Positions 13,284 through 26,200 of a stretch of DNA of 64,000 bases are shown here, piece after piece. Under the pieces are notes generated by a model. That model made no database searches. It saw only the letters and a list, made by a program, of their open reading frames with translations, and was not told where the DNA came from. The number at the start of each line of letters is the position of its first letter. Position 1 is the first letter of the stretch. Source of the DNA: Amborella trichopoda (taxonomy: Eukaryota; Streptophyta; Magnoliopsida; Amborellales; Amborellaceae); assembly GCF_000471905.2 (NCBI RefSeq), contig NW_006500103.1, positions 2,613,145 to 2,677,144 on the forward strand. Direction: 5' to 3'. A program made the translations under genes and the position numbers.

Positions 13284-13560
13284 AGTGTCCAGGCTCAATC
13301 TACCTCTCGGACTGGCTAGCAGTGTGATCCTCACCCGACTGGTTCCAAGTCTCGACCCCAATTCATGTCGGGTATCGGTATCTGGATCAGCCTAGATAAA
13401 AAGAAAAATGAACTTTGTTATTTATAATATATCAATATGGAACTGAGACCTAGGTTTGATCAAGGTCATAGGGAACCAGACCCGGCCCAACGGTTCTAAT
13501 TTTTGGGTCCAGGCTCAAACCCATGCCGGGTCGACCTTTTTATATGCCTCCAACAAAAAA
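13284..13560. repeat. degenerate GGGTC-rich repeat
   Basis: Contains CACCCGACTGG, GACCCGGCCC and GCCGGGTCGACC words around an AT-rich centre, as in the MITEs at 2.5 and 2.9 kb. Boundaries are not clear. Confidence 0.4.
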
Positions 13561-14246
13561 AAAAAACCGAATTTCACGTCCTACCAATTGAATACCAACC
13601 ACCCTCAGAAGGTATGATATAGTTATTCAAGAACTCTAAATCCAATTTTGTTTCATAAAAATGATCATCGGATGATAATTAGATAGATCTCGAAATTTTA
13701 GATCAACAAAAATCATCCCAACTAGGTCTTCAGCCCGAGGGAGTAGGTATACAATATATGAGCCTAATAGTTTTTTTTTTTTTGTTTGGGTGAGACAAGG
13801 GGTTACTGATCGTCAAGCACAAACCAATTAATCCTTAGAGGTTTGGTAAACCATGAGAAAATAACATCTCTCGTTTTGGCTTTGCCAAGAAAACATTTTC
13901 GTACCCTAGCAGCTTTTAGGTTAAATGACATGAAAAAATCTTGGTACAAAATTAATAAAGTTCGAACTATATCAAAAGATAGCATGTTACGTAGAATCTA
14001 GAGATACAAGAAAAGAACAAGGGTGTAATTTAGACATTTTATTAAAAAATATTCTCTTCTATTTGTTGGGACCAAGGAATGATGTATCATGACTTTTTTG
14101 GTCCTTCTTTTGAGAACTATGACCTTGAAAAAGTTTACACCAATCATGGCTCCCTTGTGAATAATTATGGATGTTGCATGGGAATGGGATGCTAAAAGAA
14201 TTTGAATCGATTCCATCTTGGGCTAAAATGCTCATAATTTAGAAAA

Positions 14247-14629
14247 GAAAAAAGTTTATATAAAGGTGAGGTATTAAACAATCAAATTAAAGTGCACCAG
14301 AAAAATTCATTAGAAAAGATTGATTTGATGCTGAAAAGTCTTCAATTTGATCATCTCGATCTCAAAATATATAGACATGAGAAAAAATAGATTTCAAGTC
14401 TTGAGAATAGTACATCTTATAGTGTATTATCTAGACCGTCAATTTTCAAGCTATTCAAGTGTTCATAGATCTGCTCAATCTATACTATTTTTTAACTTTG
14501 AATTTTATAATTAAAGATAAAAATAATTTTTCAAGCCATCATAAAGATTTATGATATTGAAACAACATATACTGGCACTATTTGAAGGTCTTTGATTGTT
14601 TATGGCCTCGGCCTTCTTAAACCTCACCC
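14247..14629 (+). mobile_element. Mutator-like MITE, family A
   Basis: About 383 bp, starting GAAAAAAGTTTATATAAAGG and ending AAACCTCACCC. It includes the core GATCATCTCGATCTCAAAATA. The flanks TTTAGAAAA and TTTCGAAAA form a 9-bp target duplication with one mismatch. Confidence 0.8.
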
Positions 14630-15174
14630 TTTCGAAAAATAAGTAAAACAAAAAAATATTATAGGCACGTAAGGCAGTATTTTTTCCATAAACAAGTAAT
14701 TGAAAAAAATTACATATTACATAATAGTCAAAAATATTATTCAAAAATAGTAAGATCGACAATAAGATTCGTGATTTTCTTGATTAATCGGCCGACTTTT
14801 TCAACATCGGGTGAGAATGAAACTTTAGACATCATGATCCAGCACTCGTCACCCTAACTACCTATTTTGGGAACCCACTATAGTTTCCTGTAATGGTAAA
14901 AGTTTGTTCTTTCAATAAACATAATGGTAACGGCACCAGGCTCATAGTATTTTCATAAGAGTAATGCCACCTTTTTAAACATGGTTTAGAAAGCAAGGAG
15001 GATTTAACACAGTATACCCAATGTAACCATGGGTATGAAAAGTAGAGGGCAATGATTTAATGAAATGGTTGTTTCATTAGTAAAATGCAACGACACTTTT
15101 AAAAAACTATATTTGTGGTATTTGTATGACCCAAAATTTTATACACTAAAAAATTTGCACACACTCCCTTTATC

Positions 15175-15505
15175 TTAATAATCAATCCTCAAAAAAAAAA
15201 AAGTTCAATTTGAACATTAGATATGGTCAAAATGAGTCCCCTCTAACAATGAATCCAGACCATTCATTTGGTGAATTTCAAGATATTAGCCTTTACAAAC
15301 TCAAAATCATTTTTATTTTTTTTAACATTATTTATCTAATCATAATAAAGCCATCTAAAAAAATTGGTAAAAAAAAAATCCTTCTAAGGCCTAGATTTAA
15401 GTATCTCACCAAAATAGACGGCCTATGTGAATTGGGCTAAAAAATATTTTCTAGGTTGCATTTTCAATTTTTCCTTTTTGTGATTGTTCATTAGAATCAA
15501 AATAG
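15175..15505 (-). mobile_element. MITE-like repeat, family C
   Basis: Read on the minus strand it matches the repeats at about 39140-39430, 41690-42000 and 56640-56960. Shared words include ATGAACAATCACAAA, TTTAGCCCAATT, TAGGCCGTCTATTTTGGTGA and GGTCTGGATTCATTG. It has no coding capacity. Confidence 0.6.
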
Positions 15506-15719
15506 TGGATATTTCAAACTTTAGATTAAACAAATAACCCTAACATGGTTTTTAAAAGTTGTATCATATTACTGTATGATCGTTGCATAAAATCATTGTT
15601 GTAATGGGACTAGTTGCTTCCATTTTAAAATAGTAATGACCGTTATATTTTGGAAAATCGACATTTAACCAAGAAAACAAAAAAAATGAACTAACAAAGG
15701 GAAACGGCAGAAACAGATA

Positions 15720-16470
15720 ATATGATTATCTTCATCAACATCCATGCCGTATCACAACTATTTGATGTTGGCCACATAAACTCTATTCTACCATTCTACT
15801 CTATCAATGACCATAACCTCAATCGGACCCTAAGTCACCATATCTCTTCTCACTAATTTCGTTCATGTTCTTTTAGGCCTTCCTTTTTATCTATTTTAGA
15901 GCCTTCCACTTGAACCAAATAGCTCTTCCCAATCAATATTGTATTAAGTATACATTGTATATAGTCAGCCTACCTAAGTATAATTTCTCTCATCTTATTG
16001 TCTATTGGAGCTGTCCCTAATTTTTTTCGAATATATTCATTATGAATTTTATCATTTATTGTCTTGTCACTCATCAATCTCAATTTCTTCATCCCAACTA
16101 TACTCATCCTATGGATATGTTGTATCTTGATGGTCTAACATTCTGTCCCATAAAAGGCATGGCTAGTCTTACAACCGTCTTATAGAACTTCTCCTTCATT
16201 TTCATGGGTATGCAGCGATATATAAAATTCCGGATACACAGTTCCACTTCATGCACCCAACTCTATCTCAATCTCTCCATTCTCCTTGATTATTAACCCA
16301 AGACATAGAAAATAATCATTTTTAGGTATTTTCTAACTATTAATCTTAACTAGTTCCTCATTTCTACTCCTATTATTGTTAAACTTGCATTCCATATACT
16401 TTATCTTAGTTCGACTAATTTTAAGATATTTAGATTCTAGAGCATCCTTTCGAAGTTCTAGCTTTACATT
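15720..16470 (-). mobile_element. RTE-type LINE 3' remnant
   Basis: On the minus strand, degenerate translation blocks resemble the end of plant RTE-clade reverse transcriptase ORFs: ALESKYLKISRTKIKYMECK near 16440-16380, then a GQNVRPSRYNISIG-like part and RWMKKLRLMSDK-like text, each in shifting frames. The 3' end GTTTATGTGGCCAACATCA and a GATGTTGATGAAGAT tail fit this group. Many stops and frameshifts show it is dead and 5'-truncated. No protein is annotated. Confidence 0.6.
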
Positions 16471-16574
16471 AATGCTACATAGAGTCCAAAAAACAGGAAA
16501 TGTAACAAAAAAAAGACCTTCGGGGGAAGCAATTAGAAAATCAATGATCTCATTGTACTACATTTAAAGTAGGA

Positions 16575-16795
16575 AATAAATAAAATAAGGCGATTTACTT
16601 TTGGCATAAGGAGGTCAACATTGTTGACTGTTAGAAGTGAAATCAGGTGATTCGAGATTATTATTGACTATCCACAAAATTCCAAATAAAGTTTATCCAA
16701 TGTTATGAACATTTCAATCTGTATGATTTCACATCCAATGTCTAAGAGCAATTATTACCTCTTTGTACCAAAAAAAAATGGTCCTATAATATACA
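16575..16795. mobile_element. MITE, family D
   Basis: Bounded by GATTTACTTTTGGCATAAGGAGGTC and its inverted relative CCTCTTTGTACCAAAAAAAAATGG. It includes the shared phrase TGATTTCACATCCAATGTCTAA. Relatives are at 16935-17155, 49712-49931 and 54430-54640. Confidence 0.6.
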
Positions 16796-16934
16796 ATCAA
16801 AGAAAATAATGTTAAAATACTATTAAAGTTTTTGGCATCGTTCAATTATAATGAAATAGGAAACTCCGTGTTTCGTGAGCATTACATGAGTGTCTGTTTT
16901 GTTTTTTTTTTGTTGCAAGGTGTAGTTTTAGGAA

Positions 16935-17155
16935 ATGTAAGTAGAATTATTTACTTTTGATATAAGGATGTCACAATCATCATTGATTGTTAGATTTGAA
17001 ATCGGGTGGTTAACGATATATTATTATTTGAGCACAAAATCCAAAATAAATTTTTTCGAATGTTGTGACACTTTTTCATTTATTGGATTTCATACCCAAT
17101 GGCTAAAAGCAATTCGTAACCTCCTTGTACCAAAAAAATGAATGACCTTATAATA
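16935..17155. mobile_element. MITE, family D
   Basis: Second copy in the same orientation 140 bp from the first. It carries TTTACTTTTGATATAAGGATGTCAC, GGATTTCATACCCAATGGCTAA and CCTCCTTGTACCAAAAAAATGAATGACC. Confidence 0.6.
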
Positions 17156-18023
17156 TACAATCTCGTGATTTTATTCATTAAAAATATTTTTATTTGTTAA
17201 AAAATCTCAACTTAATCCTTGCCCATAGTCACAAGCAAGATCGTACAGGCCATCAAATTGTTAAGGGATCTGATTAGTTAATATCGGTCCAACTGTTGAT
17301 CAAACTGCTTAGATTGGATTTTACCAATACAAAAAAACGAATAATACTTTAAAATATAACAAACATTACAAAAATGATACACATTTGTTTTCGTCAATTT
17401 GACCAAACAAAACTAGCCAGACCAACCAATATTGATCAGTTTTCGATCAACTCCTATGTTTATTTTAGACTAGACCAAAACTAGCATCAGACAATTTTGA
17501 AATGGTCAGACTTGATGGGTCTAATCCGGTCTTGATAACTAAGATCATAGGTAGCCCAAATTGGTCAGAGAGCTCCTAAGCATAAATTATGGCCAGTCGA
17601 AACGGGGTGGTTGCTACCATAAGCAGATGACATAGTATGAAACCGGAAGCGGTCGGTGAAACGGCCTGATGTTGGGTTGTTCGGATCAACAATTCTCAAT
17701 CTAAAAAGTATTAAAATATTTGTGTATTTCAAAATATTTAAAATTGAAGTATTGAAAAATTAGATTAGGTAGGAATGGGTGGTTTAGCCTATCGGGGTTA
17801 GTGGATACCTTGACATGCCCTCCTGATTTTATAAGAGAGGTGAGTCCCTTCAAATAGGACTAGGAATCTGTTCTAAAAAGGAACCTATGAGTTTAACATT
17901 GATTTCAATATGGTTCGATTCCCAATTTACATGGGCAATTTTTAATTTGGTGCTGGATCCTAGGTTTGAGTTTTATAGGAAAAAAAAGTGAAAAAAAATA
18001 AAAAAATTTCTTATCAAATTATT
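17156..18023. other. gene-free stretch
   Basis: AT-rich, with GGTCAGAC and GGTTCGATTCCC words but no tRNA cloverleaf, no exon-like block and no element with readable ends. Confidence 0.35.
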
Positions 18024-19907
18024 TTTTAATTGCTATTTAAAGCAAAAGGTAGGATCCACATTCCTTAATCGGACTATGATGATTATGAACTTACCTAGAC
18101 TGTCCAAATGTGACGGGATTGTGGAAACAGACATCTGGACCGTCCATGAATTATTCAACAATGCTCATGTCCCATACCATATCATTTCCTCTAAGTGCTT
18201 GTTTGGATCTATGAATTTCTCAATCTTAGGAAAAGTCAATTTTGGAATTGAGATGTTTTGGAAGTGTCAATTTCCTGTTTGGATTGCATATGGTAGAAAT
18301 GAAAAAAATGCAAATTCTATATTTGGATTGTTTGGAATATCTTTTTTTTGAAAATACAAATTCTCTCTATCTCTCAAAATTTTGAGATAATTTTTTTCTT
18401 TAAAATTTATATACTCTCTTTCAAGAACTTAAAATTTGAAATAGTCTATCTTTCTAAAAATTTTGAGATAATTTCTATCTCCACATTTTTTTATATACTC
18501 TCTCTCTCTCTCTTTCAAATTTAATATAGTTTCTCTTTCTAAAATTTTGATATGTTTTATCTCTCTAAAACTTAAAATTTGAAATGGTTTCTCTTTATAA
18601 AATTTTTGAGATAGTTTCTCTCTCTAAACAATTCCAGATAGTTTCTCTTTCTAAACAATTTCGGGTAGTTTCTCTCTCTAAAATATGATATAATTTCTCT
18701 CTCTAAAATTTTAAGGTACTTTCTCTATCTAAAACTTAAATTTTGAGATAATTTATTTCTAAAATTTTTAAGATAGGTTCTCTCTCTATGAAATTTTAAG
18801 TACTTTCTCCCTCTAAATTTTGATATAGTTACTTTTTTTAAAATTTGAAGATGCTTTCTCTCTCTAAAACTTAAATTTTGAGATAGTTTATCTCTCTAAA
18901 ATTTTCAAGTAGCTTCTCTCTAAAATTTTAATATAATTTTTCTCTCTAAAACTTAAAATTTGAGATAGTTTTTCTATCTAAAAATTTTCAAATAGTTTCT
19001 CTCTAAAAATTTTAGGTACTTTTTCTATCTAAAATTTGATATAGTTTCTCTCTCTAAAGTTTTAAGATATTTTCTCTCTAAAATTTAAAATTTGAGATAA
19101 TTTCTCTCTCTAAAATTTACTGTACTTTCTCTCTCTAAAACTTAAAATTTGAGATAGTTTATCTATCTAAAATTTTTGAATAGTTTTGCTCTCTAAATAT
19201 TTCAAGTACTTTCTCTATCTAAAATTTGATATAGTTTTTCTCTCTAAAGTTTTAAGATGTTTTCTCCCTCTAAAACTTAAAATTAGATATAGTTTCTCTC
19301 TTTAAACATTTTATGGTAGTTTCTCTATCTAAAATTTGATATAGTTTTTAATCTCTAAAATTTTAATATGCTCTCTCTGTAAAACTTAAAATATGAGATA
19401 ATTTCTCTCTCTAAATGTTTTGAGATATTTATCTCTAAAAAAATTTTAAATAGTTCCTCTATCTAAAATTTAATGTATTTTTTCTCTTTAAAATTTTAAG
19501 ATTAGTTATCTCTCTAAAATTTAATATTTGAGATAATTTATCTCTCTAAAATAAATTTGAGGTAGTTTCTCCCACGAATTTTTTTTGTATATTCTCTCTC
19601 TAAAAAAATTCTTATACTTTCTCTCTTGAGCAGCAAAGTGGATCATTTCCATGAAATGTCATTTTTTGGTGGAATTGAAATTTCCAAAATTTAGACTTAA
19701 AATGAGCATTCAAGAATCTCACGAAAACCTCATTTTTAATGGAAATGTCAATTCTAAGCTAACCAAATACATTTGGCCCGCTTTTTTAAGAAAAAGTGAC
19801 TCCTGGATCAATGAGCGGAACGGGCCTAAGGGAAATATGCATTACATAAGATTACAAACTTCCCATAAGAAGCCAATTTTTAATCGCTATTTAAAGCAAA
19901 GGGTAGG
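18024..19907. repeat. CT-rich minisatellite flanked by 32-bp direct repeats
   Basis: The outer copies of TTTTTAAT(T/C)GCTATTTAAAG lie at 18024-18056 and 19876-19907 in the same orientation. Between 18355 and 19628 is a degenerate tandem array of 25-35 bp units built on TAGTTTCTCTCTCTAAAATTT with TTGAGATA spacers. Arms next to it (18195-18350 and 19640-19770) contain TGTTTGGAT-like and AAATACATTTGGCC text that may be inverted ends of one larger element. No coding potential. Confidence 0.65.
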
Positions 19908-19970
19908 AAAAATACTTAGTGAAAAAAAATTAATGGCTATTTAATCGGAAATTTTTAATCACTATTTAAA

Positions 19971-20163
19971 GCACTGGAAAAATACTCAGTGCAAAACAAA
20001 AGAAATGTGATTGTTGAATTTGTCTCAAAATTACAGAGTTAAGAAAATCCTGTTATGGAGGATTTTGCTTAATGCGGTTACACCCATTTTCTTAACAATG
20101 TTATTTTGAGTCAAATTCAACAATCACATTTTTTTTTTTTTTTACTGTGTACTTTTCCGGTGC
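19971..20163. mobile_element. hairpin MITE
   Basis: Two arms of about 75 bp pair almost end to end. They start GCACTGGAAAAATACTCAGTG and end with the complementary ACTGTGTACTTTTCCGGTGC. The inner arm AATGTGATTGTTGAATTTG pairs with CAAATTCAACAATCACATT. The loop is about 40 bp. It lies about 440 bp upstream of the TIC62 start codon. Confidence 0.75.
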
Positions 20164-20470
20164 TCCTCTTTGACCCTATTTCTTGTATTTTGGTTCAGCC
20201 AAAAACTAAATAGAAAAATTTATCAAAATACATTAATATTTGACCTATTTTAACTATGTTCATGTGTATTTTGAAATTAAATTAAAATATTTAGATAAAA
20301 TATTAAATAGTTGTACTTTTTATAAATTTCTCATAAATTAGTAACGACTTTTTGGCTTTCCGATATACTACCGATATATTTCCGTTACATAGATCGGAAA
20401 TATAGCCGAGATTTCCCCTCTGTCACTTGCCAAGTAGGACTCACCATATCAGGATAATAAGGACCTGGAG

Positions 20471-20485
20471 GTGCCACGTTGGCAC
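20471..20485. promoter_or_regulatory. palindromic ACGT element upstream of TIC62
   Basis: GTGCCACGTTGGCAC is a 15-bp inverted repeat (GTGCCA/TGGCAC around CGT) with an ACGT core, 122 bp upstream of the TIC62 ATG. ACGT-core boxes bind bZIP factors and are common in light-responsive plastid genes. A role here is inference. Confidence 0.35.
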
Positions 20486-20606
20486 AAAAATATTTCGTTA
20501 AGAAATTTTTAAAAAATAATAAAACCCCATTTTCATGGCTTTAATTTGTCCCTAGAAAGCGAATATTTTGTAGTAAAAGCTGATTGAGCAGAGAGAGAGA
20601 GAGGCA

Positions 20607-23205
20607 ATGGCGCTCTCCTCTGTTCCCTCATCTTCTTTCTCATCCCTAGTGCCCATAGAAAGCTTTACATTGGAGAAAACTTCCTTTCTCTCTCCTCATT
20701 TTCTCACAATTCCCAGAATTCAAACATGCCCACAAACAAGAAAGCTCAAATTTTATGTTTCCAGAGCTCAAGCTTCAGGTTATCCATTCTTTCAGTTTTC
20801 ACTACATGGGTCTTTCTCCATTCCCCTTTTTCATCCCTATGGCATTTTAAATAATTCAAATTGATGGGTTTTTTGTATTTTAAGTTCCAAGTATTTCTCT
20901 GTCTAGGATTTGTGGATGTTTTGCTTGTAAAGTTATCAAATTTAGGAGTGGATGTTTTGTAAGAAATGGGTTGCTTTTTATTTCCAAGACAGTCAGAATG
21001 TGCATTATGAATCTATTTTTAAGTGTGGTGATTCCCTCTTAACCAATTTGTATTTTAAACAATTCAAACTTACTTAATGATGTATAACATTTGTTTTTAG
21101 GTTTTCTCTCTCAAGAAATTATGGACGTTTTGTTCTAAATTTATTAGTTGAAGTTTGGATAGGAAATAAGTGACTACCGATCCTATCAGAGTGTGTGTGT
21201 TTTCCTTATCAGAGTGTGAGTTTTCCTCCATTAATCAGTGAACTGCAGCTAAGTATGCGAATTTGATCTCTACCCACTTTGCATTTTAAAGTTTAAAGTG
21301 TGCCATGACTCGCCTGAGCCCACTCGGTCTCGGGAGAGTAACTTGGCATGGCTTTACGGGCGAGGCAATGCTTCCCCAAGTTGGGTGCACAACTTGGATA
21401 AGTGTATAATCTTGTATGTGATTTGAAAGTATTTTGCGATGATTGGTGAGTGTTTTTTTTTTTTTTTGCTATAATCACTATTTTTGTATTTTCCTTTTTT
21501 CTGGATTTTCTAAAATGTACAAAAACTGTACTGGCTTTTTCTAAATCCAATTTTCTCTATATTTTAAAGCTTTTTTCGGGTTTCAATTTACTTTTATTAC
21601 ATTTTTAATTTTTAAAATTTTGCTTTTTTACAAAAAAAAAATTTAGGGCCAAAAGGCCATGTGTTGGACACAGCCGAGTAATTCGCCTCGGCCAAGGGCC
21701 TAGTCCCCTGACTGAGGCGAATCCCAGCACACTGGTTTAGACAATTAAAAAATAGTAGTTTATCATAGTTTTTATTTTATTTTATTTTAAGATTTTATCT
21801 TTGTGGTCTGTGGATACTATGGATGTTTTACTCCTAAAATTGATTAAATTTCTTAGTTTGCTTTTAGATAGGAAATGGGTTTCTTTTTATTTGATCGCTA
21901 ATTTGGCACATGTTATCAGTTTTAGAAGAATGGCTTGTGCTCAATTATGTAGTGATCTATGACTTCAGTTTTAATTAAACCTCAGTCTGAAGTCTGAACT
22001 CCTGTGTATGTGATTTTGATGAAGACGTCCATGAATTGTACACAAAAAATTTTAATTTTTAATTTTTAATTTTTTTTTTTCCTTTGAAGGGGTCCTACAA
22101 AGCATTAAGATCATATAAAAGTCGTTAGAAAATTGTCACCTGTTAGTTCTTACATGGGATAAAAAAAATTATGGGTCAATACAATCAATTAGAAGATGAG
22201 TTTCTCAATCTTATTCTAACAATTTTTTGAGTTTCTCAACCTTAGTCTGACAATTTTCTCTAAGTATTGGGAGGAACTCCTGATGTTGATTTGGATAATA
22301 ATTCAAGTCTTCTTTTCTTTCTTTCTTTTTTCCCTCTTATATCGTTAGCATGCTAAGGTGCAACAGAAACATGATACATGATTGCTTACAGTACGTCTAA
22401 AACATGTAAAAATTTGGAAAATCACTTTTTCGATAGATTTTGAGTTCGCGACTTCAATAGTTTTTACTTTGCGGTGGTCGGACTCAGCCATAAGCTTAAT
22501 ATGGATTAGATGTTCTTTGATGAACTATTGCAGGCTATCTCTTCTTTATTCGGCTTTGATTATAGTGATGGTATGTATAAAAGAATCAGAGAACAAGGAA
22601 AACCATACTCCATTCAGGCCATCACCACCCCGTGAAATGATAGATGTTGATGGGGGGCATGTCGTTTACCAGAAAAGGACATGACCCCAATATTGGGTCT
22701 CATTCTCTCTCCATCAGTATCCATTATTTCAATGGATGGTGATGACGCCAATGGACAGTGATTTCCATAGGTAGTGATACACCAACTGAATTGTAGTATA
22801 CTTTCCAATTGGATTGTGGTATACCTTCCTCTGAATATAGTCTCTTCCTCGAAGTATTCATTAATGCATTGCTTGCTACAGGGCCATCACAAGGTACTCC
22901 TCAAGAAGTTAAGAATATTGTTCAAAGCAGGAACCAGGAAAAGGATGACAACCTCGCATTTGTTGCTGGTGCTACTGGTAGAGTTGGTTCTCGTACTGTG
23001 AGGTAGCAGTTTTATTTATATTTGTGAAGTTTTTCTATGAGCTTTTTTGTGCCATTTGGTCTTTAACTTCTCCTGCATTGACATTTTCTTCAGTCAGCTC
23101 GTAAAACTTGGTTTTCACGTAAGAGCTGGAGTTAGGAGCAGGCAGAAAGCGGAGGAAGTGGTACTGCAGATTATTTTAAGCGATTTTCTTTTTTCTTTTA
23201 CTTAT

Positions 23206-23243
<38 letters not shown>

Positions 23244-26200
23244 GCAATTCTTGCTGAATCGCTTAGGCTCAATGTATTGGACTATTCGTTTTAAAAAAAC
23301 TTAGGGCTTTTGCAGATTTTTCAAAGACTGAAGATTGATGATGTGGAGACAAGTGCTTCGGGGAATTCAACGTAAGAGAAGAGAATGCCACAATCACGGT
23401 TTGCATCTTTTACCATAGGTTGTCAGAGAACTCTTAAAAGGAACTAAATAGAAATTGAATTCAGAATAGAAACTTAATTATAGAGTTATCTGAGGCAAAG
23501 GGTTATATTCATTTCTAATATAAATAACAGACAATTGTGTTCAGCCCAATTGTAGAGAAGCTTGACATTGTTGAATGTGACTTGGAGAAACCCAATGAGA
23601 TTGGACCAGCAATAGGCAATGCCTCTGTAATTATATGCTGCATAGGTGCAAGTGAGAAGGAGGTATTTGACATAACTGGACCTTATCGTATTGATTATCA
23701 AGCTACCAAGAACCTTATTGATGCAGGTATTCTGGCCTTCAACCAATCATTTGTTATGGCTAATGGGTTTGTAGGTGGTTAAAGATTATTTTTTGCTGTA
23801 AATATTCAAGGGAATGTGTACTATAACCCAATGGAATGTGAAAACTACAACTCAATGGATACCCATCGCCCCATGAAATGATAGATGGTGATGACTTGAT
23901 ATGAATCCACCATTGGAGGCATGCCCTGCTCTGAACTATAATGATCCCAGGATCCAATTCTCTCTGTCACTGTCCTTCATGTCTTTGAACCATAATTTCC
24001 TCGTATTCAATTAATTGCTAGTTAGTTAAATAGGTTTCCTCTGAATTTATGCTTGTGCTTGATATCATGGCCTAAATTTTGAGTTTCTGAGGATATGTTA
24101 TATGGTATTCCAAAACAGCCCCACCACCCAATCTTGAATGATGGACAGTGGAGATTAAGAGTTCTAGGTCCTACCAGGACATTTACTCAAGTGAAATTAA
24201 TCATTTCCATCTGTCATCAGAACGTATGGTGGATTTCCTGTTGGAGTAACATAGACCATAGTCTGGGACTTTCCCATTCTGCAGCACATAATTAATACTT
24301 TTTCTGAGGTCTAGTGTTCTTTATTCTTTCTTTGTTTTCCTTCTGATTCATTTAAAATTTTAATTAAAAAGATTCTGGTGTTTCTTCGTGGAAATTCATT
24401 GACAAAACTATCCTGCCTCAATATGCAGCCACTGTTGCTAAAGTTGAGAACTTCATTTTGCTCACATCTTTGGGGACAAACAAAGTTGGTTTCCCCGCAG
24501 CGATTCTAAAGTAAGATTTATGGAGATCTATGCTTATGCTATTTATAGTGCCAAAAAATTTGGCGTAAATATCAAATGATCCTAAGATCTTTGTAGGTCT
24601 CATATTAAGCATTCATGGTCATAAAGCCTGCAGTGACCTCTTCTTGATCTTATCAAAATGCCTTCATAAATAACACATATTTATGGTACAAATGAAGTCA
24701 CAATTAGAAAAGATGAAAGAATACATCAAATCTGTGGAAGTGATATGTTCTCCTCTATATAATACATCGGGAGAACTAGCAATAAGTGAGCATAAAAGTA
24801 TGAGATATATTAAGATAATCATGGATAACGGCAGTCTTGAGTTGCGAAATTTTTATGGTCTGATCTAAGTTCTTGTCAACAGCTTGTTCTGGGGAGTCTT
24901 AATTTGGAAAAGGAAGGCAGAAGAAGCATTGATGGCCAGTGGCCTTCCTTTCACTGTAAGTCCAAGGTTCTTTATTATAAACAATGTTTCTTAGCTGATT
25001 GTAATCTGTCCTTCTCAAGAACTTCAGCTCTACCTTTTGTGATTTTTCTTTTACTGTAGACTATAAAAACTATCGTCCACTAAGGCCATTACTGTAGACC
25101 CACCATTTGTTTCCTGCTCGATTCTGGTGGGTCCCACTTTCTGTCGATCATTGTCCATCTTAGCATTTGATGGTAAACCTAATGGACTCTGTCATTGCAC
25201 GATCCATATGGTGGTGGTGCAAGAGAAGTACCCAGCATTATTTATTTCTTTCAAACTTTATTATGTTTCATTATTCAGATTGTGAGACCAGGAGGAATGG
25301 AGCGTCCTACTGATGCATATAAGGAAACACATAATATAGTCCTTGCAAAAGAAGACACTTATTTTGGAGGACAAGTGTCAAATCTTCAGGTATAAATTTA
25401 TCATTTTCTGGTAATTTAAAACCTTTAATGCTGAAAATATGCATTTGTGATATGAAGGCTTCGTTTCAACAATAAAGATATTAAGTCCAATAGAGACTTA
25501 AGAAAATAATATCCCAAGAAATAGTAGGGGAAATAAAATATATTACAGATGATACTAAAGCAATATAATCTTCTATGACCTTTGACTTTGTTTTCATCCT
25601 TGCTCTGAGAAAGAATAACCAGTTCCTTCCAAGCAGCTCTCTCCACTTCTTTACACTTACACATTCTACTCATGGGCAAGCTTTCTATGCTTCCCCTACA
25701 GCATAAAAGTTCTATCCTCCCCTTATCCAACCGTCCATTTTGAATGGAGGGCTAAGATTGCCCCAATCACAATGTCACGTCTCTACACTATTTTATTTTT
25801 AATTTCTTTCTATAAGCTATTTTGAAACCAAAATTTAGACGTCCATTCCTCTATTAAACTCGCACTGATGAAAAATATAAAAAAAAATATTTTCAATAAA
25901 ATAAAATGACCAAAATACCCCTGAAAGGTTCAAGTGGTATTTTGGTCATTATATTTTATCGAAAAATTATTTGTAATATTTTTTATAGGTGCGCCCTAAT
26001 GAGAAGATGGTACGTACCAAATTTCATATTCATACAATTTGTATAAAAAAACTAAAAATAAAATATTTTGAGACGTCGAATCTAAGATCAAACGGTGAGT
26101 GGCTCTCTTTATCAAAATTGGACGGCTGGATGGTAGCGGGAGGATAGATCTTCTATGCTGTAGGGGAAGCATAGAAACCTTTCCCTCTACTCATAGCTTA

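Noticed and set aside
17905..17930. GGTTCGATTCCC, a T-loop-like string
   Set aside because: No acceptor stem, D-arm or anticodon arm can be drawn around it, so no tRNA is called.
23094..23100. Alternative acceptor 4 bp downstream (CAGTCAG) for TIC62 exon 3
   Set aside because: It shifts the frame out of the conserved QLVKLGFHVRAG text; the upstream AG keeps it.
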